NCBI RefSeq assembly: GCF_031453615.1 | Contig: NZ_JAVIZT010000001.1 | Location: 682,001-746,000 of the forward strand | Length of the DNA: 64,000 nucleotides | DNA from: Microbacterium sp. SORGH_AS_0428 | GTDB taxonomy: Bacteria > Actinomycetota > Actinomycetes > Actinomycetales > Microbacteriaceae | Reading direction: 5' to 3' | Shown: positions 9,075 through 18,324 of the stretch, in pieces | Position numbering within the stretch: position 1 is the stretch's first letter | How the letters are laid out: every line of letters begins with the position of its first letter | The notes under the pieces: model-generated | Databases searched by the model: none | Told to the model about the DNA's origin: nothing | The model's input: the letters and a program-made list of their open reading frames with translations, nothing else | Translations under genes and position numbers: made by a program

Positions 9075-10010
9075 TCACTCCTCGAGGAGGTCCAGCAGCC
9101 AGCGCGTTCCCCGCACGGAGGCGCCGACCGCCTCGCAGCGCGCGGCGAGCTCGCGGTCGCTCGTGACAACCGTGACCCGCGCTCCCCACTCCGCCTCCTC
9201 GCGCGCCGTCCAGACGATCGCGTCGTCGCCCGCGGCCTCGGCGCGGATCTCCAGCACGACCGGCGTCCGGTAGGAGGCCGCGTAGAACACCTCGGCTCCC
9301 GGAGCGGCCTCACGAGCCTTCCCCTCCAGCACGACCTTCACCTCCGGATACCAGCGGTCCTCCGCCAGCCCGAGGGCATCGCCGGGGATGCCGCGCACGG
9401 CCAGCGCGCGAAGCCGTTCGACGAGCCGCTCCGCCGCGCCCGCGCGATCCTTCCACCATCCGTCCGGCACCGAGCCGACGACGTTGGCCGCATCCACCAC
9501 GACCTTCGGTCGCACCGCCAGCAGGTCGCGCAGCCGAGGCCAGGATGCGGCAAAGCCGGGGTGAAGCGGATAATCGTCGACGTCAGCGACCGGCACCCAC
9601 GACAGCTCCACGCTCTCGGGATCGCTGATCACAGGATCGAACGCCCCGACGACGTCGGCGACGACCGTGGCATACGACCAGTAGCCGAGGTCGAGCACAC
9701 TCATGAGCCGGGGCCTGACGGCGCCATCCGGCACACCGGCTTCCTCCGTCGCCTCGCGAAGAGCGCCGTCCAGGGCGGACTCTCCCTCGTGGCGCGCACC
9801 TCCGGGCAGCGCCCACGTACCCCCGTGGTGGCTCCACGACACGCGGTGCTGCAGCAGCACCCCGCGCACGGGGTCGACAGCGAGCAGCCCCGCCGCTCCG
9901 AAGCGACCCCAGTAGCGCTCCCCCGTCGGCGCGACGACCCAGGCATCCCCCGGATCCCGCGGTCCCAGCGGCCGACGAGGCTCTCCGGGGGCGGGGGGTT
10001 CGATCGTCAC
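9075..10010 (-). CDS. NUDIX hydrolase fused to a NYN/PIN-like nuclease domain
   Basis: The product is 311 residues from a GTG at 10010, which has GAGG eight bases upstream. An open extension towards 10136 is probably not translated. The NUDIX box is GGARHEGESALDGALREATE followed by EAGV, near residues 85-110. The C-terminal ~140 residues begin KVVVDAANVVGS and end with VTSDRELAARC, acidic-residue motifs of NYN/PIN-type RNases. The N-terminal half should hydrolyse a nucleoside diphosphate derivative; the C-terminal half may cut RNA. It is divergent from nrdD across a 258-bp control region. Confidence 0.82.
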   Translation of the reverse strand: MTIEPPAPGEPRRPLGPRDPGDAWVVAPTGERYWGRFGAAGLLAVDPVRGVLLQHRVSWSHHGGTWALPGGARHEGESALDGALREATEEAGVPDGAVRPRLMSVLDLGYWSYATVVADVVGAFDPVISDPESVELSWVPVADVDDYPLHPGFAASWPRLRDLLAVRPKVVVDAANVVGSVPDGWWKDRAGAAERLVERLRALAVRGIPGDALGLAEDRWYPEVKVVLEGKAREAAPGAEVFYAASYRTPVVLEIRAEAAGDDAIVWTAREEAEWGARVTVVTSDRELAARCEAVGASVRGTRWLLDLLEE

Positions 10011-10174
10011 GCTGACAGCCTCGCACACCGTGAGGATGCCGACGCGCCCGTCGACACATTCGAGAAAGCCGAACCGCCTCCTACACCCGCTCCGAGGTCG
10101 CGCCCGGGACCGACGCGCGTGACTGTGGGCACCCACAACGCGCAGGGCGCGGAGTTCCGGCGAGGTCTGTTATT

Positions 10175-10221
10175 CCACAACATATGGGTTCGACACCGCA
10201 TCGGGCCCCTACATACAGTGG
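10175..10221 (+). promoter_or_regulatory. Tandem NrdR-like boxes upstream of nrdD
   Basis: Two sites resemble the NrdR consensus core CwAtATaTwG. They are CAACATATGG-like (core 10178-10187, CAACATATGG) and CTACATACAG (core 10209-10218). Each matches 8 of 10 core positions. Their cores start exactly 31 bp apart, the three-helical-turn spacing typical of NrdR operators. They lie 50-90 bp upstream of the nrdD start. NrdR represses ribonucleotide reductase genes when (d)ATP is high. Confidence 0.7.
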
Positions 10222-10268
10222 TCACACCACCGCAGATCACCTTCACCCCACGGCTAGAAGGAGCCTGC

Positions 10269-12083
10269 ATGTCCACGTCCACCACCGCCCGCTCGATCTC
10301 CGTCGCCCCGACGATCGACGAGTACCTCTCCCGCGGAGACTGGCGCGTCAACGCCAATGCCAACCAGGGATACTCCCTCGGCGGCATGATGCTCAACACC
10401 TCGGGCAAGGTCATCGCGAACTACTGGCTCGACCAGGTCTACGCCCCCGAGGCGGGCGCGGCGCATCGCGACGGCGACATCCACATCCACGACCTCGACA
10501 TGTTCGCCGGCTACTGCGCCGGCTGGTCGCTGCGCACTCTGCTCGAACAGGGGTTCAACGGCGTTCCCGGCAAGGTGTCGTCCGCCCCGCCCCGGCACCT
10601 GTCGAGCGCGCTCGGACAGATGGTGAACTTCCTCGGGACCCTCCAGAACGAGTGGGCCGGCGCGCAGGCGTTCAGCTCGTTCGACACCTACCTGGCGCCC
10701 TTCGTACGCCTGGACGATCTCGACGCCGAGGCCGTCCGGCAGGCGATCGAGGAGTTCGTCTTCAACCTCAACGTCCCCTCCCGGTGGGGCACCCAGACCC
10801 CGTTCACCAACCTCACGCTCGACTGGACGTGCCCCGACGACCTCGCCGACCAGCGACCGATGATCGGCGGACAGGTGTGCGACTTCACCTACGGCGAGCT
10901 CGCCGCCGAGATGGCGATCATCAACCGGGCGTTCATCGACGTCATGACCGCCGGGGACGCCGACGGACGGGCGTTCACCTTCCCGATCCCGACCTACAAC
11001 ATCACGAAGGACTTCGACTGGGACGACCCCGCCGTCGACGCCCTGTTCGCGATGACCGCCAAGTACGGGCTGCCCTACTTCCAGAACTTCGTGAACTCCG
11101 ACCTCGACCCGCACATGATCCGGTCGATGTGCTGCCGCCTCCAGCTCGACCTCACACAATTACTGGCGCGCGGCAACGGCCTGTTCGGCTCAGCGGAGCA
11201 GACCGGATCCCTCGGCGTCGTCACCGTGAACTGCGCGCGCCTCGGCTACCTGCACCCGGGCGACGAAGCGGGTCTCATCGCACGCCTCGACGAACTGCTC
11301 GAGATCGCCCGCGACAGCCTCGAGGCCAAGCGCGTCGTGATCCAGCGGCACATCGACGGCGGCCTGTTCCCCTACACCAAGCGCTATCTCGGAACGCTCG
11401 ACAACCACTTCTCCACGATCGGCGTCAACGGACTCAACGAGCTCGTGCGCAACTTCACCGGCGACGCCGAAGACATCACCTCGGATGCGGGACACGCCCT
11501 CGTCGCCCGCATCCTGGATCACATCCGCGACCGGATGGTGGAGTTCCAGGAGGCGACCGGCACGATGTACAACCTCGAGGCGACGCCCGCCGAGGGCGCC
11601 ACATACCGCTTCGCGAAGAGCGACATCGCCCGCTACGAGGGCATCCGCCACGCGGGCACCGACGACAACCCGTACTACACGAACTCGTCGCAACTGCCCG
11701 TGGGCTACACCGACGACGCGTTCGAGGCCCTTCTGCTGCAGGAGGATCTGCAACAGAAGTACACGGGCGGCACGGTACTTCACCTCTACATGGGCGAAGC
11801 CGTCTCCTCCCCCGCGGCCTGCCGAACGCTCGTGCGTCGCGCGCTCGAGAAGTTCCGGCTGCCGTACATCACCATCACGCCGACCTTCTCGATCTGCCCG
11901 CGCCACGGATACCGCTCGGGCGAGCACACCGTGTGCCCCGAGTGCGGGGCCGACTGCGAGGTGTGGACGCGGGTCATGGGCTACTTCCGCCCGGTGTCGT
12001 CCTTCAACGTGGGCAAGAAGGGCGAGGCCGCCGAGCGCGTCGCGTTCGCCGAGTCGCGCTCCCTCGCCTCGGCGGCGGTGTGA
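10269..12083 (+). CDS. nrdD: Anaerobic ribonucleoside-triphosphate reductase, class III
   Basis: This glycyl-radical enzyme reduces ribonucleotides to deoxyribonucleotides without oxygen. The start ATG at 10269 has AAGGAG five bases upstream; an open frame continues upstream but is antisense to the NUDIX gene. The product is 604 residues. The C-terminus has the zinc Cys pairs (ICPRHG and CPECG) and the glycyl-radical motif RVMGYFRP, with the radical Gly near residue 571. The protein starts almost directly in the catalytic domain, so the N-terminal ATP-cone found in many NrdD enzymes appears absent. NrdG follows one base after the stop. Confidence 0.95.
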   Translation: MSTSTTARSISVAPTIDEYLSRGDWRVNANANQGYSLGGMMLNTSGKVIANYWLDQVYAPEAGAAHRDGDIHIHDLDMFAGYCAGWSLRTLLEQGFNGVPGKVSSAPPRHLSSALGQMVNFLGTLQNEWAGAQAFSSFDTYLAPFVRLDDLDAEAVRQAIEEFVFNLNVPSRWGTQTPFTNLTLDWTCPDDLADQRPMIGGQVCDFTYGELAAEMAIINRAFIDVMTAGDADGRAFTFPIPTYNITKDFDWDDPAVDALFAMTAKYGLPYFQNFVNSDLDPHMIRSMCCRLQLDLTQLLARGNGLFGSAEQTGSLGVVTVNCARLGYLHPGDEAGLIARLDELLEIARDSLEAKRVVIQRHIDGGLFPYTKRYLGTLDNHFSTIGVNGLNELVRNFTGDAEDITSDAGHALVARILDHIRDRMVEFQEATGTMYNLEATPAEGATYRFAKSDIARYEGIRHAGTDDNPYYTNSSQLPVGYTDDAFEALLLQEDLQQKYTGGTVLHLYMGEAVSSPAACRTLVRRALEKFRLPYITITPTFSICPRHGYRSGEHTVCPECGADCEVWTRVMGYFRPVSSFNVGKKGEAAERVAFAESRSLASAAV

Positions 12084-12084
12084 G

Positions 12085-12819
12085 GTGATCCCCGCCGCGA
12101 TCGACCCCGCCACCCTGCGCATCGCCGGCCTCACACGGCTGTCCACGGTCGACTGGCCCGACAAGCTCGTCGCGACCGTCTTCCTGCAGGGGTGCCCGTG
12201 GGACTGCTTCTACTGCCACAACCCGGCGTTGCGCGCGCCGCGCGCGCCCGCGGCGATGAGCTGGCAGACGCTGCGGGCGTTCCTGAAGAAGCGGCGGGGC
12301 CTGCTCGACGGCGTCGTGTTCTCGGGCGGCGAGCCCACGATGCAGCCCGCACTGCCGGCGGCGATCGCCGCGGTGCGGCAGCTCGGATTCGCGGTCGGAC
12401 TCCACACGGCGGGGATCTACCCGGCGGCACTCGCCCGCATCCTGCCCTATGTCGACTGGGTGGGCTTGGACATCAAGACGAGCAAGCGGCTCTACGAGAA
12501 GGTCACCGGCTACTCGAACAGCGCCGAGCGCTCATGGGGGTCGCTGTCGGTCGTGCTGGCCGAGTCTGCGGCGCGCGCCGGCACGAACCGCCCGCTCGAC
12601 TACGAAGTGCGCACGACGGTGCACCCCGAGGCGGCGGATGCGGCCGAGCTCGCCGTTCTCGGTCACCGGCTCGCCGACGCCGGCGTCACGTGCTGGGCGC
12701 TCCAGCGCTTCCGCAGCGAAGGGACCCGCATCCCCCTGCCCCGCGTCGGCGAGGCCTCCTACGAGGTCTCGCTCGACACGGTGCCGGGTGAGCGGTTCGC
12801 GCGGTTCGCCGTTCGCTGA
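12085..12819 (+). CDS. nrdG: Anaerobic ribonucleotide reductase activating protein (radical SAM)
   Basis: NrdG makes the glycyl radical on NrdD using S-adenosylmethionine and a 4Fe-4S cluster. The 244-residue protein has the radical SAM motif CPWDCFYC (CX3CX2C) near residue 37, GGEPTMQP as the SAM-binding GGE motif, and LDIKTS further on. The GTG start at 12085 lies one base after the nrdD stop, so the two are translationally coupled. It resembles the longer, single-type NrdG activases of actinobacteria. Expression should follow the NrdR-like boxes upstream of nrdD. Confidence 0.92.
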   Translation: MIPAAIDPATLRIAGLTRLSTVDWPDKLVATVFLQGCPWDCFYCHNPALRAPRAPAAMSWQTLRAFLKKRRGLLDGVVFSGGEPTMQPALPAAIAAVRQLGFAVGLHTAGIYPAALARILPYVDWVGLDIKTSKRLYEKVTGYSNSAERSWGSLSVVLAESAARAGTNRPLDYEVRTTVHPEAADAAELAVLGHRLADAGVTCWALQRFRSEGTRIPLPRVGEASYEVSLDTVPGERFARFAVR

Positions 12820-12821
12820 GC

Positions 12822-14345
12822 TCAGCGCTGGCGGCGCTCGCGCACCCGCATGTTGATGACGATGGGCGTGCCCTCGAAGCCGTACAGCTCACGCAGGCGG
12901 CGCTGGATGAACCGACGGTAGCCGGGGTCCAGGAAGCCCGTCGTGAACAGGACGAATGTCGGCGGACGCGTGCCCGCCTGCGTGCCGAACAGGATGCGGG
13001 GCTGCTTGCCGCCGCGCACGGGATGCGGGTGCTCGGCGACGAGTTCGGAGAGGAAGGCGTTGAACTTGCCCGTCGAGATGCGCTGATCCCACGACTCGAG
13101 GGCCGTCTCGAGCGCCGGGACGAGCTTCTCGAGGTGGCGGCCGGTGCGGGCGGAGATGTTGACGCGCGGCGCCCATGCGACGTGCGCGAGATCCTGTTCG
13201 ATCTCGCGCTCCAGGTACCGGCGACGGTCGATGTTCGCCATGTCGTCGTCGTTCAGGCGGTCCCACTTGTTGAAGGCGAGCACGAGCGCGCGGCCCGACT
13301 CGAGCACCATGTCGATGATGCGCACGTCCTGCTCGCTGAGGGGCGCGGACACGTCCAGCACGACGACGGCCACTTCGGCCTTCTCGAGGGCGGCCGAGGT
13401 GCGCAGCGACGCGTAGAAGTCCGCACCCTGCTGCAGGTGGACGCGGCGGCGGATGCCGGCGGTGTCGACCAGACGCCACAGCTTGCCGCCGAGCTCGACG
13501 ATCTCGTCGACCGGGTCGCGGGTGGTGCCGGCGAGCTCGTTGACGACGACGCGCTCCTCGCCGGCCGCCTTGTTCAGCAGCGACGACTTGCCCACGTTCG
13601 GGCGCCCCAGGATCGCGACGCGGCGCGGGCCGCCGATCTCGTGCTTGGCGACGGCGGAGACGTCCGGCAGCACCTTCACGAGTTCGTCGAGGAGGTCCGC
13701 GACACCGCGGCCGTGGATGGCGGAGACCGGATGCGGCTCTCCCAGCCCGAGGTTCCACAGTGCCGCAGCTTCCGGCTCCTGGCGCGCGTCGTCGATCTTG
13801 TTGGCGACGAGCATGACGGGCTTGCCGCTGCGACGCAGGAGCTTCACGACGTGCTCGTCGGTCGAGGTGGCGCCGACCATCGCATCGACCACGAACAGCA
13901 CGACGTCGGCGAGATCGATCGCAACCTCGGCCTGGGCGGCCACCGACCGGTCGATGCCCTTGGCGTCGGGCTCCCAGCCGCCGGTGTCGACGAGCGAGAA
14001 GCGGCGGTCGAGCCACTCCGCCTTGTACGTCACGCGGTCGCGCGTCACGCCGGGGGTGTCCTCGACGACGGCCTCGCGACGCCCGAGGATGCGGTTCACG
14101 AGCGCGGACTTGCCGACGTTCGGGCGACCGACGATCGCGACCACCGGCAGCGCCGGCAGGTACTCGATGCCGTCGCCGGAGCCGACGAGGCCCGCGAGCA
14201 CCTCGGCGTCGTCGTCATCGAGGTCGTAGTCCTCGAGCGACGCCCGCAGCGCGATCGCGCGCTGCTCGGCGAGCGTGTCGTCGATTCCGGCGAGGGTCTC
14301 CTCGAGCTGATCTGGTCCGGCTTCGTACTCGTCCTCAGCGCGCAT
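12822..14345 (-). CDS. der: Ribosome biogenesis GTPase Der (EngA)
   Basis: Der has two tandem GTPase domains and a KH-like C-terminus and acts in 50S assembly. Both G1 loops are visible ([12 protein letters not shown] and [12 protein letters not shown]), with DTGGW and DTAGIRRR as G3 and NKID and NKWD as G4. The C-terminus ends in the basic tail typical of Der. The product is 507 residues from ATG at 14345, overlapping the cmk stop by 11 bp. About 60 acidic residues precede the first G domain, a common actinobacterial extension. It ends 2 bp from nrdG, convergently. Confidence 0.96.
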   Translation of the reverse strand: MRAEDEYEAGPDQLEETLAGIDDTLAEQRAIALRASLEDYDLDDDDAEVLAGLVGSGDGIEYLPALPVVAIVGRPNVGKSALVNRILGRREAVVEDTPGVTRDRVTYKAEWLDRRFSLVDTGGWEPDAKGIDRSVAAQAEVAIDLADVVLFVVDAMVGATSTDEHVVKLLRRSGKPVMLVANKIDDARQEPEAAALWNLGLGEPHPVSAIHGRGVADLLDELVKVLPDVSAVAKHEIGGPRRVAILGRPNVGKSSLLNKAAGEERVVVNELAGTTRDPVDEIVELGGKLWRLVDTAGIRRRVHLQQGADFYASLRTSAALEKAEVAVVVLDVSAPLSEQDVRIIDMVLESGRALVLAFNKWDRLNDDDMANIDRRRYLEREIEQDLAHVAWAPRVNISARTGRHLEKLVPALETALESWDQRISTGKFNAFLSELVAEHPHPVRGGKQPRILFGTQAGTRPPTFVLFTTGFLDPGYRRFIQRRLRELYGFEGTPIVINMRVRERRQR

Positions 14346-15024
14346 CGCGCACCTCCTGCATTTTCTCTGCGACCGCGAGAACGGCCGCCACTGTCTCATC
14401 GAAGTCGAGGTGCGTGGAATCCACGACCTCGACCCCTTCGGCCGCCGACATGAAGTCGACGACGGTGGAATCTGATGCGTCACGGCGGCGCAGCGAGTCC
14501 GCGACGGCCGCCGCGTCCTGACCGCTCACCTCGGCGCTGCGCCGGGCGGCGCGGACCTCGGGGGCTGCCGTGAGCAGGATGCGCACCGGCGCATCGGGGG
14601 CGACCACCGTGGTGATGTCACGCCCCTCGACGACGACACCGGGTCGTCCGGACTCGGCGACGAGGGCACGGAAGCGGGCGTTCACCGTGTGGCGCACGAC
14701 GGGGACGCGGGCGACGCCGCTGACCGCCTCGGTCACGCGGGTCTCACGGATCGCCTCGGTGACGTCCGTGTCTCCCACCCGCACCCAGTAGTCGTCCGGG
14801 TCCAGCGAGATGCTGCCGTCGAAGTCGCCCATCGCCTCGAGCACCGCGGTGGCGTCGGAGGTGTCGACGGAGCGGTCGAGCGCGTGCCAGGCGAGCGAGC
14901 GGTACACCGCCCCCGTGTCGAGGTAGCCGTAGCCGAGGCGGCGGGCGACCTCTTTGGAGACCGAGGACTTGCCGCTGCCGGCGGGGCCGTCGACGGCGAC
15001 GATGGCGACGTCGGAATCACTCAT
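14335..15024 (-). CDS. cmk: Cytidylate kinase
   Basis: Cmk phosphorylates CMP and dCMP. The 229-residue product has P-loop [11 protein letters not shown] at residues ~12-22, [14 protein letters not shown] as the CMP-binding segment, and [12 protein letters not shown] with the lid arginines in [12 protein letters not shown]. The start ATG at 15024 (MSDSDV) overlaps the tyrA stop by 8 bp; a longer reading is open but does not match the family. It sits between tyrA and der, the common actinobacterial order. Confidence 0.95.
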   Translation of the reverse strand: MSDSDVAIVAVDGPAGSGKSSVSKEVARRLGYGYLDTGAVYRSLAWHALDRSVDTSDATAVLEAMGDFDGSISLDPDDYWVRVGDTDVTEAIRETRVTEAVSGVARVPVVRHTVNARFRALVAESGRPGVVVEGRDITTVVAPDAPVRILLTAAPEVRAARRSAEVSGQDAAAVADSLRRRDASDSTVVDFMSAAEGVEVVDSTHLDFDETVAAVLAVAEKMQEVRDAR

Positions 15025-16144
15025 TGGCACTGCTCGCAATCCTCCACCCGCGCGCCTCGAGGCCCGCAACGGCGGGTGCGGCGATCGCGGGAACGACACT
15101 GATCTCTGCCAGGCCGAACTGGGCGCCGGGCGAATGCTCCAGGCGCAGGTCCTCGACGTTCACCCCGAGCTCGCCGAGCTCGCCGAACAGGCGGCCGAGC
15201 TGGCCCGGGGTGTCGTCCACCATGACGACGATGGTCTCGAAGCGACGGTTCTGCCCGTGCTTTCCCGGCAGCCGCTCGACGCCCTGGTTGCCGCGCAGGA
15301 TCGTGTCGGCGACACCGCGTCGCGCGCCCGGCGCATCCGGCTGCCGCAACGCGTCGGCGACGGCGGCGAGATCCGCAGCGAACGCGTCGAGCACGTCCAC
15401 GACGGGAGCGGCGTTGGCGCCGAGGATCTGCACCCAGAGCTCGGGTGCGGATGCGGCGAGCCGGGTGGTGTCGCGAACACCCTGCCCGGCCAGGCGCAAG
15501 GCGTCCTCGGGTGCTGCCGTGAGCCGCGCGGCGAGCAGGCTCGAGACGAGCTGCGGCACGTGCGAGACGAGGGCGACAGAGCGGTCGTGCTCCTCGGGTG
15601 CCATCTCGATCGGCATGGCACCCAGATCGAGCGCGAGCCCCTCCACGAGCGCCAGATCGGCGGCGGCGGTCTCCTCATCGCGGCAGACCACCCACGGCCG
15701 TCCGACGAACAGGTCGGCGCGCGCCGCGATGGCGCCGCCGCGTTCGCGACCGGCCATGGGGTGCGAGCCGATGTAGCGCGTGAGGTCCACGTCACGGGCA
15801 CGGAGTGCGCGCAGCGGCTGGCCCTTGACGCTCGCGACATCGGTCACGACGGCATCGGGATAGGCCGAGAGTTCTCGCTCGACGACGTCGGCGATCACGT
15901 CCGGCGGCACGGCGACGACGATGAGTCGGGGGGCGTCGCCGGGCGCCGCGGCACGACCGGCGCCGTAGTCGATCGCCAGGCGGAGCTGGGCGGGTGAGGT
16001 GTCGTCGAGCACGACGTCGACGTCCAGGGCACGGAGGGCGTGACCGATGCTGGCGCCCAGCAGGCCCGCGCCGACGACACGGACCGTGCCCGAGGTGCGC
16101 GCGGCGACCCGCGCGGGCGCGCTGATGCCGTTCGACTCGCTCAC
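15017..16144 (-). CDS. tyrA: Prephenate dehydrogenase
   Basis: TyrA converts prephenate to 4-hydroxyphenylpyruvate in tyrosine synthesis. The 375-residue protein has the Rossmann motif [12 protein letters not shown] near residue 22, the conserved SHPMAGRE segment, and a C-terminal ACT-like domain ([17 protein letters not shown], then [12 protein letters not shown]) expected to give feedback control. The ATG overlaps the stop of the pseudouridine synthase by 4 bp. Confidence 0.92.
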   Translation of the reverse strand: MSESNGISAPARVAARTSGTVRVVGAGLLGASIGHALRALDVDVVLDDTSPAQLRLAIDYGAGRAAAPGDAPRLIVVAVPPDVIADVVERELSAYPDAVVTDVASVKGQPLRALRARDVDLTRYIGSHPMAGRERGGAIAARADLFVGRPWVVCRDEETAAADLALVEGLALDLGAMPIEMAPEEHDRSVALVSHVPQLVSSLLAARLTAAPEDALRLAGQGVRDTTRLAASAPELWVQILGANAAPVVDVLDAFAADLAAVADALRQPDAPGARRGVADTILRGNQGVERLPGKHGQNRRFETIVVMVDDTPGQLGRLFGELGELGVNVEDLRLEHSPGAQFGLAEISVVPAIAAPAVAGLEARGWRIASSANE

Positions 16145-16914
16145 TGGTTCTCCTGCTCTCCGGGCGGGTCGGACACCTGGTCGCGGCGCGCGAGCGTGAG
16201 AAGCGCACCCCGCTCGATCTTAGTCAACTCCCGCATCCGCCCCGCCGGGAGTGTTCCCAGGTGGAGGGGACCGAACTGTCGGCGCACGAGCTCGAGGACG
16301 GGATGCCCGACCGAGGCCATCATGCGCCGCACGATGCGATTGCGGCCGGAGTGGAGCGTCAGCTCCACGAGGCTGCTCGTGGCGGAGGCGTCGAGCAGGC
16401 GCGCCTTGTCCGCCCGGATGAAGCCGTCCTCCAGCTCGAAGCCGCGCGTGAGCGCTGAGATCGTCTGCGCCGACACCCGGCCGTCGACCTTCGCGATATA
16501 GACCTTCGTGACACCGAACGAGGGGTGTGCCAGCACGTGCGCGAGCTCCCCGTCGTTGGTCAGCAGGAGGAGACCTGACGTGTCGGCGTCCAGGCGACCG
16601 ACGTTGTAGAGGCGCTCCTCGAAGTCACGGGTGAACTCACGGAGGTCGCGGCGGCCGCGATCGTCGCCCATCGAGCTCACGACGCCCGTGGGCTTGTTGA
16701 GCATGACGTACCGCTTGGACTGGTCGAACTCGACCGCGACGCCGTCGACGTCGACGAGGTCGGCCTCGGGATCGATCCGGCTGCCGAGCTCCGTCACGAC
16801 GGTGCCGTTCACGCGCACCCGACCCTCGACGATGTACTGCTCCGCCACGCGGCGCGAGGCGACGCCCGCGTTCGCGAGCGCCTTCTGCAGGCGGACGCCC
16901 TCGGTATCGGTCAT
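16141..16914 (-). CDS. rluB: 23S rRNA pseudouridine synthase, RluB/RsuA family
   Basis: The 257-residue enzyme has an N-terminal S4 domain (VRLQKALANAGVASRRVAE) and the catalytic motif GRLDADTSGLLLLTNDGE near residue 110, with the essential Asp. YVMLNKPTGVVSS is also characteristic. RluB modifies 23S rRNA in E. coli; the exact position modified here is inferred from the scpB-adjacent context, which is typical of the single RluB-type enzyme of Gram-positive bacteria. It overlaps both neighbours by 4 bp. Confidence 0.9.
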   Translation of the reverse strand: MTDTEGVRLQKALANAGVASRRVAEQYIVEGRVRVNGTVVTELGSRIDPEADLVDVDGVAVEFDQSKRYVMLNKPTGVVSSMGDDRGRRDLREFTRDFEERLYNVGRLDADTSGLLLLTNDGELAHVLAHPSFGVTKVYIAKVDGRVSAQTISALTRGFELEDGFIRADKARLLDASATSSLVELTLHSGRNRIVRRMMASVGHPVLELVRRQFGPLHLGTLPAGRMRELTKIERGALLTLARRDQVSDPPGEQENQ

Positions 16915-17519
16915 CGTGCGATCTCCTCGAAGCCGGTGCTGCCGTCATCGAGCAGCGGTGAGATGTGGGGAAGCTCGTCGATCGTGTTGATGCCGAGCTT
17001 CTCGAGCAGCGCATCGGTCGTGCCGTACAGGATGGCGCCGGTCTCCCCGTCGTGGCCGACCTCGGTGATGAGACCGCGCCCCACGAGCGTGCGCACGACC
17101 GAGTCGACGTTGACGGCGCGGATCGACGCGACCTGGCCGCGGGTGACGGGCTGCTTGTATGCGATGACCGCGAGGGTCTCCAGGGCCGCCTGCGAGAGAC
17201 GAGCGGGCTGCTGGGTGCCGAGGAACTCGGTGATGACGCGGTCGTACTCCTCGCGCACGTAGAGCCGCCACCCGCCCCCCACCTCGCGCAGCTCGAAGCC
17301 GCGGCGCGGGCCGCCGTCCTCGCCGTCGTAGTCCGCGACGAGCGCCGCGATCGCCTTGCGTACCGCCGGGACGGGCGCGCTGACCGCGGCCGCGAGGGCG
17401 ACGACGCTGTGCGGCTCGTCGAGGATCAGCAGGACGGCTTCGAGACGGCGCGCGACCGAGCCCACATCCTGCGGCCAGGCGGTGGTCTCCGATTCCTCGG
17501 TGCGGATGTCATCGGTCAT
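16911..17519 (-). CDS. scpB: Segregation and condensation protein B
   Basis: ScpB forms a dimer of winged-helix units and joins ScpA and SMC in the condensin complex. The 202-residue protein has VARRLEAVLLILDEPHS at the N-terminus, LSQAALETLAVIAYKQP in the first winged helix, and RGQVASIRAVNVDSVVRTLV with GRGLITEVG in the second. The start overlaps the scpA stop by 11 bp, the normal tight scpAB arrangement. Confidence 0.94.
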   Translation of the reverse strand: MTDDIRTEESETTAWPQDVGSVARRLEAVLLILDEPHSVVALAAAVSAPVPAVRKAIAALVADYDGEDGGPRRGFELREVGGGWRLYVREEYDRVITEFLGTQQPARLSQAALETLAVIAYKQPVTRGQVASIRAVNVDSVVRTLVGRGLITEVGHDGETGAILYGTTDALLEKLGINTIDELPHISPLLDDGSTGFEEIAR

Positions 17520-18324
17520 AGTCGGCTCCCAGGGTGGCGAGGTTCTCCTCGGACCAGCGTTCCGCGCTCCAGCGCAGGGTCAGCTCGCCGAGGGGCTCCA
17601 ACTGCTCGAACGACAGTGCCGCGTGGCGGTACAGCTCGAGGATGGAGAGGAATCGTGCGACGACGATGCCGGAGGCGTCCACTCCGGCGATCAGTTCGCG
17701 GAAGGTCAGCGTGCCGCGCTGGCGCAGCAGGGTCACGACGATCGCAGCCTGCTCGCGGATGCTGACCAGCGGCGCGTGCAGGTGATCGAGTCCGACCGTC
17801 GGGATCTCCTTCGGCGCCATCGCCAGCATGGCGAGGGCGGCGAAATCCTCGGTGCTGAGCGTCCAGACCAGCTCAGGCGCGGCCTGGCGGTACCGCTCGT
17901 CGATGCGGACGCTGCGCGCATGCCGTCTCTCTTCGCGCTCCAGCGAGCGCGCGAACCAGGCGGAGACCTCTTTGAAGGCGCGGTACTGCAGCAGCCGGGC
18001 GAACAGCAGGTCGCGCGCTTCGAGCAGAGCCACGGCCTCCGCGTCCACGAGCTCGCCCTGCGGGAGCAGCCCCGCCACTTTCATGTCGAGCAGGGTCGCG
18101 GCGACGACGAGGAACTCCGACGCCTCGTCCAGCTCCGCATCCGGGCCGAGCTGGCGAAGGTAGGCGATGAACTCGTCGGTGACGACGCTGAGCGCCACAT
18201 CTGTGATGTCGAGCTCGTGCTGCGAGATGAGGGTCAGCAGCAGATCGAACGGGCCGTCGAAGACGCCCAGCGATACCCGGAATCCGTCGGTGGCCGCGTC
18301 CTGCGGCTCAGGCGACGGCGCCAC
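17509..18324 (-). CDS. scpA: Segregation and condensation protein A (kleisin)
   Basis: ScpA is the kleisin that bridges SMC heads. The 271-residue protein has the N-terminal motif FDGPFDLLLTLISQHELDI near residue 23, a mid-protein helix EEASEFLVVAATLLDMK-like region (DEASEFLVVAATLLDMK), and a C-terminal winged helix (GTLTFRELIAGVD, VVARFLSILELYR). It overlaps parA by 17 bp, so parA, scpA and scpB are translationally coupled and act together in chromosome segregation. Confidence 0.94.
   Translation of the reverse strand: MAPSPEPQDAATDGFRVSLGVFDGPFDLLLTLISQHELDITDVALSVVTDEFIAYLRQLGPDAELDEASEFLVVAATLLDMKVAGLLPQGELVDAEAVALLEARDLLFARLLQYRAFKEVSAWFARSLEREERRHARSVRIDERYRQAAPELVWTLSTEDFAALAMLAMAPKEIPTVGLDHLHAPLVSIREQAAIVVTLLRQRGTLTFRELIAGVDASGIVVARFLSILELYRHAALSFEQLEPLGELTLRWSAERWSEENLATLGADYDR

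Noticed and set aside
9033..10268. Open upstream extension of the nrdD frame
   Set aside because: It is antisense to the NUDIX-NYN gene. The ATG at 10269 has a clear AAGGAG and begins the family-conserved sequence.
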